From assembly GCA_032622095.1 (NCBI GenBank), contig CP136063.1, positions 203,843,934 to 203,907,933 of the forward strand: a stretch of DNA of 64,000 nt, read 5' to 3'. The stretch is from Siphonodentalium dalli (taxonomy: Eukaryota > Mollusca > Scaphopoda > Gadilida > Siphonodentaliidae). The position numbers and the translations under genes were made by a program. The notes below the pieces were generated by a model, which did not search any database, was not told the origin of the DNA, and saw nothing but the letters and a program-made list of their open reading frames with translations. Shown one piece after another: positions 11,701-21,098 of the stretch (its first letter is position 1; each line of letters begins with the position of its first letter).

Positions 11701-14700
11701 AATGCCCTAAATAATCGACTCCTTAACCACAGCAGAATTACCCATAATTCTGCTGTGGTTAAGGAGTCGATTATTTAGGGCATTACTGTATCTGTTGTAA
11801 AGTGATATAGGTTAACTTAATTACCAGTGTTATCAGTGTATTCTGGTTTGAATCCGTAACCTGGGTTGCCTGTGTTATGTGGGCGTGAGCTGTGATGGTC
11901 ATCAGGCTGTGGCATACGATCAGTTCCGCTGTGGTTTCGCTGGTTAAGGCAAGTCTTGTATATAGCATACACGATCACTGCAATGATTGCCAACGTGATC
12001 AGGTCTCCAAATACATTTGAAGCTTTACTGAAAAACAAATAAATGGAAATATGTGATAATAATATTCAAACAATTCTGTTTAAAGATGCATAATTTGATT
12101 AAAGGCTCCTAAATTACTATTTCTTGGCTTCGGGGGTAAAAAATATTTGATTCGAGTCGAGGAAGCCACCCATCAAAGCTCAGAGTTGTTAGATATTGAT
12201 TTTTCAGTTATAAATGCACTGCCAACACTGATGACCAGAATGCAAATATTTGGCATATACATTTCAGTTACCTAACTTAATGCTCAATAATATAGTATTT
12301 CTATACTGACCTGTGTTTTTTATAGCTATTATCATCGCCATGATGTGAGTTATGTTGACTGTTGCTGTTTTGGTTGTAGGCTCCTGGTGCATGCTCCATG
12401 CTATATTCAAGCTGTGAAAATATATGTTAGAAGATGTCATAACTATGAATAATTTGATAACTTGATACTCGCTGATAGGTAGTTACTTTATTCCCATTAA
12501 TTCATTGGTATGGATATTTAGTTAACCCTTTCATTACGGGAGCAGCTCTAGTGCAGCATTAAAGATCAAGGTAAATATAGTTAGGCCATATGTATTCTCT
12601 TTTATATGCGAGGCTCCCCATGTGAGACAAAATTTCAGCAAGCTCCAGTCATGGAAGGATTAACAAGATAAGCAAAAATACTTTACATAGCTAATTAACT
12701 GAACATCCCTAAAAATAAATGAAACTTGAAAAAAAAAAAAAATCACTGACAAGACATCCACCAAAAGAGATTAAATTCTGACAACAATTTGATTCCAACT
12801 TGATGGAATGAACCCAAATTAACATTTGACCTCTATTGTCATGTGATTAATCCACATACTATATTTGAAAGCTATCGGACAATCATAAGTTGAGTTATCA
12901 TCCAGACAACAAGATAATTGACAAATTCTAAGTAAAAAAGAGGCATAACTCCATCAGAAAAGATCGCACCGATCCAAATTTAAATATTATCATAACCTTT
13001 TCATATAATGATATATATAAAGTTTCATCAAATTCTGTCCAATATTATTTAAGTTATCATGTAGACAACAAACATTTCTGACAAATTGCAAAATGGGCAG
13101 ACAAATGGATGGACATCGCTAATTTCTATAGTGCCCCGAAACTTGTTTTCATCTGTCTAATTAGTACATTATGTGAACACTAAGGATTCAATGATCAGAC
13201 ATCTTGATTTGCATTGAGTAATGTTCTACACCCTGTAAACCAGATGCATGGTCACTCAACATATACCCTTAACCAAGAAGAAGTCATTTCTAGGAAAATA
13301 CACTCCTTGAGAAACCATTTTTTTTCTCTTATTTTTTAGAAAAATTATATATATGGAGACCTACATGTAGTTTGACATAGAGAAGTGCTGGATTATGTTA
13401 ATTTATGGTAGCAAGATCTGTAAATTTCCTTGATCGGTTGCGACAATAACCATTTATAAGTTTCCAAAGTTTTTCTGACATTTTGTACTTGACATCTGTC
13501 AGCATACGAAAGGTTTCCATATCTTCATATTTATGAAATTGAATTACAGTTAATTATCCTGTCTGTCTGTCTGTCCTTTCGACCTTTGGAGCTCTATATC
13601 TCAGTCATCAGTGGTTGTTTTTGAATGATCTTTGCTAAGCTGAAGAACCACCATGGGGGAAAGGATTTTACATACAACGGGTTTCATCCATTCATTTATT
13701 GTTGAGTTATGGGAATTAGTGTTAAAAGCAAAAATTCTGCTATGCCAACTTTGGATCTCCTATCTGCTTTGGATCTGCTTATTTCCGATGATTAATTGAT
13801 TAAGGCCTAATACAAAAACAAAATTGAATCTCATCTCGGACTGCAGTTCACACCTTTCTTATCAAGAAGTTTATAAAAGTTAAATATTGTTAAATAAATT
13901 TTAATCATAGTTTCCATAAATATATTTTGGTTTTTTGATTGAAACAATAATTAACTTCTTGGGAGAATGTATATAGCTAGTTAGATTTATAGATTGAAAA
14001 CAAATGTGTACTAGAATATCAATAGTACAAGAAAATAACAGCTACTAACTATAAAGATTAAACATCTACCTATTTAGTTAGGATAAGAGCAACTGTGCAC
14101 TGTGACGCTATTGTTTTTTGCTATATTCATTTATACATTACATTATGACAAATTGTAACAAAAAGAAATAAAAATTATAATAAAAAAAAATTTGGATCTC
14201 TGTATCGAAGTCATTGTAAGTCATGTTTAAATGATATTTAGTATGCGGAGCACTTGTTGGCCTTGATTTTAGTATTGCTAAATGGCTTAGCTTGATTTAA
14301 AATGAACATTTGCATTGAGAGATGGACATGAATAATTCATTCAACATTTCAAGAATTATATTTCATATTGCAAATCTGGTCTACACTAATGGAATTATAG
14401 CATCATAAATTTAGGCCAGATAAACAGAATAGTTAATTTCTCAGGGAATAATTTTCTCAAAGTGATGAGTGAGGCAGATATTTTTATTTACCCGGTATTA
14501 TTTATTTCAAATAATTTTTGGGAGGAGGCAGGTATTTATATATAAAATATTTATTTTAGTCTCATTTTCACCACATACCGGTATAAGACATAACAATAAA
14601 TATGGGCAATATACGAATCACATTAATCTTTAATTTCAAACACTCAGATTTGTAATAAAAGTTTTGCGGATATATTACTCATTAAGACATGGCAACTTCA

Positions 14701-17700
14701 TCAGTATAATTTTATCAAATCTCGGTATCTATATGGTGATTTATTTTTGAAGAAATAAGACATTGGTGCATTTTGTTACTGTCAACTTTTGTCATAGAGA
14801 TTTATGTCAGATGAATAGGATGAGCAGTATTTATATATTGACTTACTTAACCCTTTACCCAACAAACCGGCCAAAACCGGCCAAATAAAGCTTCAACAGC
14901 CTAAAATATCTTCGGTCTGTCTCAATAACACCATACAAATATGGATATCATTGGAACCGGCTCCTTGACCACATTGTGATAGTTACAGTTATGCCCTGTG
15001 CCAATGCATTCTCTTATATATGCGAGTCGACCATAGGTCGCCTCGCTAGGGCCCTGCGAACCGTTCGAGGTTCGGATCGGTTCGAAACCGCTGTGATGAT
15101 TCGGTCCGGTTCGAAACCTTAGACGGGATTCGTTTATATCGAACCTTTTCTTTAGTCCCGCAAAATGGGCAAATTTTGCGTACTGGGAATTGTTTATTGA
15201 TTATATACCGTATATTAATTGGTTTACATACAACTGTGTGATACTATGATTTTATGTTTACATTGGACATAATTACTTTAATCATTACTCGGGCGGGGTA
15301 ACTGGGTGATATTTCATTGAACTGGTCTTTTGGCATAACTTTATTCCGCTCCCGCTAAACGGTCCAGTCAGACATGTCAAATTCGTGATAATTAATTAGT
15401 AAAACTATAACATTTCTATCTCAGTCAAAGTTCTACCTCGTCAAAGTTTGTTTTATTCTCCATATAACTTTACTAATAGACATAATTATACCTAACAAAC
15501 CAGAACAAACGAGACAATAAGTTATGATTATTGATGAATACAGATCGAACAAGCTTTTTTGAATTCCGTAAACTGGCTGAAAGTGAATAGGTATTTCCGG
15601 CAGCCTTCTGTGTCAACAATTGGAGTCAACCAATCACAGTGAGGAGAAGGTGTGGCCATTGTTTATCAGCATAAATGATTGACATGATTATGTAACCCGA
15701 TGTGCTTTGTCTTATGACACTTAATTGCTACAACGCGACGTCGGCACGCTTTGATCTTTGTCATGTGTTGTCGCAGTTACAGATTGACGAGTCTGTTAAT
15801 AGTTACCAAGTTATGCCACATGGCGCGTTCATGCTGTCAGTTTATTAGGAGTTCAATGCGTCGTTTATCGCGTTGTTTACATTGTACATATTTACTATTG
15901 GAAGCTTGACCGATGATTCAATCAGACATCTGTCTCACTTACTGTTAGAATAAGTCATAAGTTATGATTTTTCATGAGTGATGCTCAGTGAGCGGACGCG
16001 GGTATATACGGAGAATGATAATCAGATATTTGTTTTAATCGGGGTTGTGTAATATAATGTATGGACATAAACGGAACATAAAATCAACGTTTTATCGGAT
16101 TGTCATTCATCTCCAATATAAAATAATTCTTCAACATGTAATTATCTTATATCGTATACGATAAATTTGTATATAACACGTTGATTGTACTATTATAATG
16201 ATCCACATACGTTCTAACTGGCTACTAGTATTATGAGTACGTCGCTGGGACTCTCTTCAATGACACGGTCGGTAATTGGGTTCGAGGTTCGAGATTCGGT
16301 TCGATTCGAAACCAAGACGATGATTCGGTTTCAAGGTTCGGTTCGACCTAAATTATAAGGTTCGCAGGGCCCTACGCCTCGCATATATAAGAGAATGCAT
16401 TGGCCTAAAAAAAATCCTTTTTTTTAACACTTTTTACCATTTTTTCTTACATTCTTTAACAATTTTATAATTTTTAATGTGTTAAGCCAATGCATTCTCT
16501 TAAATATGCGAGGCGACCTATGGTCGACTCGCATATATAAGAGAATGCATTGGCACAGGGCCGTTCTGTTGGGTAAAGGGTTAAGGCAGGTTATAAATAT
16601 GCTTGAGCAGCAGGTTTTTATGGGGACGAGGCTTTCCCTGAGAAATGAACAATTTTATTTATCTGGCCTTGTGTGTGAATACATACCCCACATGAGCCCT
16701 TGAGTATGTATGGATCATCAGGGTGTTCATATCCCTCACACGTCACTTCCACCGTGCCAAACTTATAACGATGGTCCATGTCAGCTTTGCATTCCCACTG
16801 CAAGAAAATTAGAGTACATGTATGTTATCAAATGTTCTCAGTACAAAAAGTCCATATGAATCTTACAGTAATTCACAAAAAAACTTCATGATCAGTGCAC
16901 TTAGATTACCATAATTACACCTACCGGTATATCTTTCTATCATTTCCCTCAATTCTGATTGAATTTTTTTTTTATTCCTTGCAATGCCATAGTTACTTTT
17001 TTATTGTATTATAGTATGAAGACATAAGTGGCCACGTCACTAGGGCTAGAATACAGGCATTAAAGTCCATAAAATGTTTGCGATGATTAAATTATAGCAT
17101 TTCTAAAGCGAATCAGCTGCTTAAGAGAATCAAATTGAGATAATCAAATTGAGAATCATGATTATGATTCCGTATCCACTCCAAAATACTAGATATTCCC
17201 ACAGAAGTATTTCCACAGAAATTTGAACTTTACGAAAATAATTGTTCTTGCAAGAAAAAGCCAACAACTGATTGTTGTCTGTTCAATTCACCATCTGCAG
17301 AATAGAAAAATATAGTTCCCATATTCTTCCGTTTATTTTCCCCATAATTGTGTCGAATTTCAACTTAAAATAGATTTTTATTATAACTATAACAGTAACA
17401 ACAAAGGATAACACTACTGATTCACAAGGATTTAAAAATATTCTTGTAGTACATTGGTACATGTAAATAAATCAGTCGTGTATATAAGTCGGTGGTACAA
17501 ATATTGGTAATCAAAGTTGTCTTCATCTTTGTCAGCCAGTGCTATTGGTCGATATGGGCAAATATGGAGTTCTGTCCCTTGCTTCTGCTCAGGGACAAGC
17601 AAAGAGGTTTCAAATTGGGAGAAGTGGACTGTTATCAGGGAAAGTAACAATGGCTGAAGTTCAATTTACAACCCCATATCTCACAAGTTGCCCGCTATGC

Positions 17701-20700
17701 TGGTCCCTGTCTCTGCTATAGCACAATATAAGGTGAAATGTAATTGTGTCTCAATACTCTAGTATTCCAAATAAACATGCAGACCCAAATAAATGTTCAG
17801 GGTTGAAATCCTGATAACATTTAATAAATGTGCAGACCCAAATAATTGTGTAGGGAAGGGCATGCAATTTGAGACCATTTTTACTGTTGACAATTGTAAC
17901 TAGAGGTGGGCATGTTGCGAATATTTTTAAGTTGTTGGAAATAGGTGGATAACTCTACATAAAACAAGTTGGATGGATCTCATAATTTCAGATGCATAGG
18001 TTTCTCATGGTACTAGATATCTGTGCCAAGGGTTACAAAAATTGACTAAAAAAATGTATGAATACAAGCTCGGACAAAATTATGCATCTTGAGAACATTT
18101 TCTAAGTCGAAAAAGGGGGATAACTCCACACAAAAATTTGGATGGACCTCATAATCGCAGGTTCACATGGTTCTAAATATATGTAACTGAAAAATGTAGG
18201 AATACAAGTTCGGACAAAATTATGCATCTTGAGAAAATTTTCTAAGTGGAAAAAGGGGGATAACTCCACAAACAGACGTTGGACGGACCTCATAATCCAT
18301 AACTTGTTATTACCCAGAAATTACCCGGAATGCGAATAAACTGACATTGGCATTTCCACAAGGACACACCATATCTATATTTATTGTTTATGCCTGTTAC
18401 TGTGTCCTTTTTTCAGTACCTTTGTCAAAACATAAACAATCGTGACATCTTAGACAGAGCTGGGGTCGATTTAATTATTTTAAATTTGTATAGAATTTTG
18501 CAGTATTGGGTAGAATTTGTATAGATTTCCCTACCAACAGAAATTGGAAATTGCATAGCAAATTGTGATGCGAATCCAGTCAAATCGAGCCCTGAGACAG
18601 TTAGAATTAAAATGCTGTGTACAATCAAGGATAGAAATAAATTAAGCCCAGATTACAACTCTAACCCAACCTGCACAAATGTTATTCTTTTTGATATGAA
18701 ATATTTCACAGCATCTTCTGATTCTGGCAAGTAATGATACTTTACTATTACACGCTTCAAAAACAACTGTTCTTTTGTGATTTGTGCATGTGCAATGGAG
18801 TACAGTACAGAGATAAGTATATTTGATTGCATATGTTTGGTATCAGAACTAGTGATGCATAATGGTCTGTCATTATATACAGCTGGCATCAACTGAGAAA
18901 TAAGAAACACCTCCCAGCAATTTTTTCCACAAAACATACCCAAGTTTCTGGCGGAGGAAGCAAATAAAATAAACATGAAAACCTAAGTAAGCAATGTCAG
19001 GGTGGAAATTTTCATTGAAATTAATAAATGTGCATGCATGTTTATTTGGAACACAAGAGTACTTACAGGGATGAGTAAGATATACATAATGTGTTTAAAT
19101 TGGAGATAATCAAAGCATAAAAATCAATGCCACCAAATTCCATATAAATATTTTATCTTTGCCACAGGAAAAATTTGAGTATGCACAAACCATGATAAGA
19201 ATTATTGTACAGCATAAAATGTCAATAAAATACTGGTAGTGTATAGTATGCTGAGCAATTGTTACCTTTCTATACTGAATGGATTATCCCATTCACTTAC
19301 AAAGGCATACATTGGAATGGTCTATTTTCATTTGGAGAGGTGTTCAGGGTAAATAACAGACAACAGTCAGACTAAAAATAATACAAGTACAGAAGGATTT
19401 ATATTCATTGGTGGGAAATGTTCAGATAATAAGTTCAACAAAGGACCTTTTGTTAAATATATTTTCAGGGAACTACCCGTCAATGAGTATTTAGTATAGA
19501 AATGGTTAACTTTGAAATTCCACTTGTACAGAAATAGCATCCAAACGGGACTGTTAGATGTTAGTTACACTGTACCTGTACATCATGGCCATCTGTTCCT
19601 CGGTTATAACATTGAACCACTTCAGGGGCATACTTGCTCATCGCTGATCCACCAACACATTCCAGCTGTAGAAGAGAATACATTTTTACATATTTAAAGA
19701 CATATTATGCACTTCAAAGCACTTGTATGGGTGCGTGAAACTGATATTAAGTTAGTAATCAGGTGCTATGCCAACTGGAGGAATGTAGCATTCTACTATC
19801 ATCGCCAAAAATCTCGAACAATAATTTGCAGAAAAGCTAGAACAAATCGACCATACCACTACATAGAGAACATAGTATCAACTGCGCTCAATTGTAAGTA
19901 TTTACTTCTCGGTTCAGGATGCAACTATCAGGGACAAACTAACGCAAATTATTTTGCAATCGAGAGTCATTGCATTTAATTAATATATAAGAATGATGGC
20001 GTGTGTTGTCAATTTGGATAAAATATTTGTAAAAATAACTACAAGATTACTTTTCATTTATACTTGATCACCCTACCGGAGTAATTCACATTACTTTAAA
20101 TCATAATTTTTACTTTAACTTTTGTCAGTGTCGAAAAATGCACTTATGAAATATTTTCAACTCAATCTGCAACCGTACTTCGATGTAATCAGTATTATCA
20201 GATCCCTACCATATTTCACTGGCTGGTTTACGTAAAAGAAAATTTGGACTAGACCCGATTACTGCTCTACAAAATATGACGACTCTCCAAATCATCTCAT
20301 GGGAATTTGACCAAATTGTGAATAATCATTTATTCTGTAAAATCCTACCTGAGGCACAGGTGAAGATCTGCGTCCAGCTGTGTATTTGCCTCGAGTGAGT
20401 GTCAGTGTGGATACGTCTGTCAATCGAATTCGATCTGAACCACTGGTCCAGGCTGTAATAAAGAAACATTGGAGAATTTTATTAGGAATATTTCGGATGT
20501 CAAAGACTGAGTTTGTCTTATATTTATAGTTAAAATCAGGCGTTATGCATAAACGGAATAACTGAATGGACTCCCCCCCCCATCTATTGCTTCATGAATT
20601 GAAAGCTTCCTACTGCTTCTGTTCCAGCTTTACAACACAAACATAACAAATCATACACATGTATGGTAACAAAATGTCCACATGTTGTTTGTCTACCAAT

Positions 20701-21042
20701 TCAGACTTCCACATAATTATTATATATATTTTTTGGTTTAAAACCCCATTTTTTTGAAAACGATGATCAACTTTGTAAGTGGTGAGACAACCAACCCCTC
20801 ACTATGTTTCTATGCTCTGTCTGGTTGGACATTCTAGAATAAATTCAGTGAGAGTTTCCAACGAATGGCAACAAGCCATATTTCCAACTAAATCCTGAAA
20901 AGTTACCCATAATTATGCTGTGGTTAATGAGTCGATTATTTATGGCATTACTGTATATGTAGACAGACTTACATGCATATCCAACCTTCACCAAAATGCA
21001 AACGGCAACAACTGCAAGTAGAGCTTTTGTTGTCTTGTCCAT
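5447..21042 (-). CDS. SARAF: SARAF (store-operated calcium entry-associated regulatory factor), seven coding exons
   Basis: SARAF is a single-pass ER membrane protein. In vertebrates it promotes slow inactivation of STIM1/Orai store-operated calcium entry. Exons, 5' to 3', are 21042-20973, 20452-20349, 19665-19576, 16797-16687, 12411-12311, 12027-11825 and 5754-5447. All junctions are GT/AG, phases match, and the sum is 987 nt (328 residues plus stop; human is 339). The model shows a hydrophobic signal peptide (residues 1-23), a luminal domain with cysteines at 61, 77, 91, 108 and 124, a transmembrane helix at about 165-183 (LITLAIIAVIVYAIY), and a Ser/Gly/Pro-rich cytosolic tail. The tail has the family motif GGGFWTG (248-254), LLGYLFG, and a C-terminus GFGGTKRR that resembles the vertebrate GYGGTRRR end. 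Conserved luminal blocks include CVGG and WECKADMD. Orthology is judged from remembered family sequence; the exon joins are read directly. Introns total about 14.6 kb and are full of repeats. No frame break was found. Confidence 0.96.
6229..6366. repeat. 3' end of a dispersed bivalve-type repeat with terminal hairpin
   Basis: It contains GGGTGTGCAAAAGGAAATAT, a short CA run, and a terminal hairpin of TAGCTCAAACT paired with AAGTTTAGCTA. This hairpin-end layout is common in repeats I associate with bivalves. The transposon class is not determined. Confidence 0.45.
6485..6680. repeat. degenerate relic of a palindrome-module MITE
   Basis: Fragments AAGGGAGCAGTGCTGGTGCAG, GCATTGGCTTACAAGGTCA and CTTATATATGTGAGGCTCC resemble the element 12536-12659 and the palindrome module, but many substitutions separate them and no TTAA pair is intact. 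SARAF intron 6. Confidence 0.5.
6997..7250. mobile_element. piggyBac-like MITE (CTATACTAAATGG type)
   Basis: The left TTAA is at 6993-6996; the right flank is TTAT (mutated). Ends are CCCTATCTATACTAAATGG and TTTAGTATAGAAAAGG. A central palindrome contains AGATAATAAGTTCAACAAA. Related copies are at 19265-19505, 38486-38726 and 40606-41362, with a solo end at 47699. It lies in SARAF intron 6. Confidence 0.8.
7493..7626. repeat. foldback repeat, arms of about 45 bp
   Basis: The segment beginning ACAGAACGACATGAGTGTG is the imperfect reverse complement of the segment ending CACACACGTGTTGTTCTGT. Both arms contain GATACGRCAC. Overlapping reading frames on each strand follow from this symmetry and are not genes. 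Confidence 0.65.
7916..8377. repeat. dispersed foldback element with central hairpin
   Basis: The ends TTAAAGGCTCAC and GGGCCTTCAA are rough inverted repeats, and CCATTTGAAAGAGGAAG recurs inverted as CTTCTTTCAAATGG. A central palindrome at about 8100-8155 pairs GAAGGGGAATAACT with AGTTATTCCCCTTC. Partial copy at 4332. SARAF intron 6. Confidence 0.6.
8515..9500. repeat. tandem array of about 161-bp units, six copies
   Basis: The phrase GGGCCATAACTCTATCAAAT recurs at about 8525, 8688, 8848, 9010, 9171, 9331 and 9477. Each unit also contains GGTTTTCGAACTCGTCCGA and GTTATCGCGCTAACGAGC. Units are diverged from one another but collinear. The array sits in SARAF intron 6. Confidence 0.85.
10358..10550. 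mobile_element. Tc1/mariner-like foldback MITE (CAGTAATGC type)
   Basis: It is flanked by TA on both sides (10356-10357, 10551-10552). Ends CAGTAATGCTCTAAATAATC and their complement continue as a nearly complete palindrome around a short loop near 10440-10460. It has no coding capacity. SARAF intron 6. Confidence 0.85.
11697..11788. mobile_element. 92-bp hairpin form of the CAGTAATGC MITE
   Basis: This is a near-perfect palindrome with TA on each side (11695-11696, 11789-11790). It equals the outer arms of 10358-10550 joined at AATTACCCATAATT, with the core deleted. It sits 34 bp from the SARAF exon 6 donor, so the intron RNA would form a strong hairpin next to the 5' splice site. Confidence 0.9.
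11825..12027 (-). CDS. SARAF: SARAF coding exon 6: transmembrane helix and start of cytosolic tail
   Basis: This exon is 203 nt, enters with one base to complete a Ser codon and leaves in phase 1. It encodes SKASNVFGDL, a hydrophobic helix (LITLAIIAVIVYAIY), a basic/polar stretch, and PGYGFKPEYT, which corresponds to the vertebrate PPGFKSEFTG cytosolic motif. The donor is GTAATT. A 92-bp perfect hairpin MITE (11697-11788) sits 34 bp into the following intron. Confidence 0.94.
12098..12215. repeat. fragment of an AGGTACTC-type element
   Basis: Contains GGCTTCGGGGGTAAAAAATA, GATTCGAGTCGAGGAA and CATCAAAGCTCAGAGTTGTT in the same order as the intact elements at 36595 and 41367. Both ends are missing. 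It lies in SARAF intron 5, only 283 bp long. Confidence 0.7.
12311..12411 (-). CDS. SARAF: SARAF coding exon 5: luminal membrane-proximal linker
   Basis: This exon is 101 nt (33 codons plus 2 nt). It begins LEYSMEHAPG, equivalent to the vertebrate LEYNLDY start of the segment after GSCG. It continues as a polar Asn/Ser/His-rich linker with SQHNSHHGDD. Acceptor TTTTCACAG and donor GTCAGT flank it. Only the first residues are well conserved, so the exon rests mainly on phase compatibility and splice sites. Confidence 0.88.
12536..12659. mobile_element. short piggyBac-like MITE relic
   Basis: TTAA lies at both ends (12532-12535, 12660-12663). Ends are CCCTTTCATTACGGGAGC and GCTCCAGTCATGGAAGGA. 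The interior has a decayed single arm of the palindrome module (TATTCTCTTTTATATGCGAGG). SARAF intron 4. Confidence 0.65.
12664..14840. repeat. diverged dispersed repeats in SARAF intron 4
   Basis: No gene is seen. At 12730-13135 there are two diverged copies of a motif set (GACAACAA, TTGAGTTATCAT, AAGTTTCATCAAATTCTG). At 13560-13750 and 14190-14290 there are two copies of a repeat built around GGATCTCTGTATC/GAGCTCTATATCTCAG. The remainder is AT-rich and featureless. Confidence 0.45.
14851..16580. mobile_element. piggyBac-like MITE interrupted by a hAT-like element
   Basis: TTAA flanks (14847-14850, 16581-16584) enclose ends CCCTTTACCCAACAAACCGG and CCGTTCTGTTGGGTAAAGGG. Removing the insertion at 15047-16374 and one 8-bp repeat leaves a 394-bp element like 4827-5218, with two palindrome modules. 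It lies in SARAF intron 4, ending about 100 bp from the exon 4 donor. Confidence 0.9.
15047..16374. mobile_element. non-autonomous hAT-like transposon nested in the MITE palindrome
   Basis: It is 1,328 bp long with termini TAGGGCCCTGCGAACC and GGTTCGCAGGGCCCTA. It is flanked by a perfect 8-bp duplication CGCCTCGC (15039-15046, 16375-16382). Subterminal regions are full of GGTTCGAAACC-like repeats in opposite orientations, as expected for hAT transposase binding regions. No reading frame resembles a transposase. Superfamily assignment follows from duplication length and TIR style. Confidence 0.92.
16687..16797 (-). CDS. SARAF: SARAF coding exon 4: conserved luminal core
   Basis: This exon is 111 nt (37 codons, phase 0), residues 89-125. 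It has the most diagnostic stretch, WECKADMDHRYKFG, then VTCEGYE and YILKGSCG, which align without gaps to the vertebrate luminal core. Acceptor CTTGCAG and donor GTATGT are present. The nested MITE/hAT composite (14851-16580) ends about 100 bp inside the next intron. Confidence 0.96.
17905..18290. repeat. tandem repeat, about three diverged copies of 130-165 bp
   Basis: GGATAACTCYACA, GACCTCATAAT and TCGGACAAAATTATGCATCT recur in order. A related but diverged array is at 31880-32160. SARAF intron 3; no coding potential recognised. Confidence 0.7.
19265..19505. mobile_element. piggyBac-like MITE (CTATACTAAATGG type)
   Basis: Left end ACCTTTCTATACTGAATGG; right end TTAGTATAGAAATGG is followed by TTAA (19506-19509). 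The left TTAA is degraded to TTGT/TTAC. It lies 66 bp from the SARAF exon 3 donor. Confidence 0.75.
19576..19665 (-). CDS. SARAF: SARAF coding exon 3: luminal cysteine-containing region
   Basis: This exon is 90 nt (exactly 30 codons, phase 0 to 0), residues 59-88. It starts LECVGGSA and ends NRGTDGHDVQ, matching the conserved CVGG...QCxNxGxDGxDVQ block. The acceptor tract is CTCTTCTACAG and the donor is GTACAG. Cysteines at residues 61 and 77 are conserved positions. A CTATACTAAATGG-type MITE ends 66 bp downstream of the donor. Confidence 0.94.
19760..19998. repeat. dispersed repeat shared with 48000-48190
   Basis: Contains ATCGACCATACCACTACATA, AACTGCGCTCAATTGTAA and GAGAGTCATTGCATTTAATT, all repeated at 48045-48190 with about 85 percent identity by eye. 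SARAF intron 2. Terminal structure is not resolved. Confidence 0.65.
20349..20452 (-). CDS. SARAF: SARAF coding exon 2: luminal N-terminal region
   Basis: This exon is 104 nt, enters in phase 1 and leaves in phase 0. It encodes residues 24-58. The stretch DRIRLTDVSTLTLTRGKYT followed by AGRR and PVPQ matches the vertebrate pattern of a charged start, LTLxxxxYT, RR and PxPQ. Acceptor TATTACAG and donor GTAGGA are both visible. It is the first exon with recognisable SARAF homology. Confidence 0.92.
20844..20953. mobile_element. half-copy of the CAGTAATGC MITE beside SARAF exon 1
   Basis: Only the right arm of the 10358-type element remains. It ends ATTTATGGCATTACTG and is followed by TA (20954-20955). 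The left half is deleted near the loop. It ends 17 bp from the exon 1 donor GTAAGT. Confidence 0.8.
20973..21042 (-). CDS. SARAF: SARAF coding exon 1: start codon and signal peptide
   Basis: This exon encodes MDKTTKALLAVVAVCILVKV plus GYA and the first base of codon 24, then the donor GTAAGT. The hydrophobic stretch is a typical signal peptide that would target the protein to the ER. A minus-strand polypyrimidine tract and AG at 21099-21100 lie upstream. The exon may therefore begin in the 5' UTR at about 21098, with a further non-coding exon upstream that I cannot place. Half of a Tc1/mariner-like MITE ends 17 bp inside the following intron. Confidence 0.9.
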
Positions 21043-21098
21043 GTTTGACTTCTTGTATTTTTCTCCAAAGATATTAGATATTCAGCAATAAACTATTT
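21043..21098 (-). other. SARAF: SARAF 5' UTR segment of exon 1
   Basis: Directly upstream of the start codon is an AT-rich leader. It is bounded by a good minus-strand acceptor (pyrimidine-rich TATTTTTATTTCAG, with the AG at 21099-21100). This suggests the initiator exon is the second exon of the transcript. No TATA box or promoter can be assigned with confidence further upstream. Confidence 0.4.
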
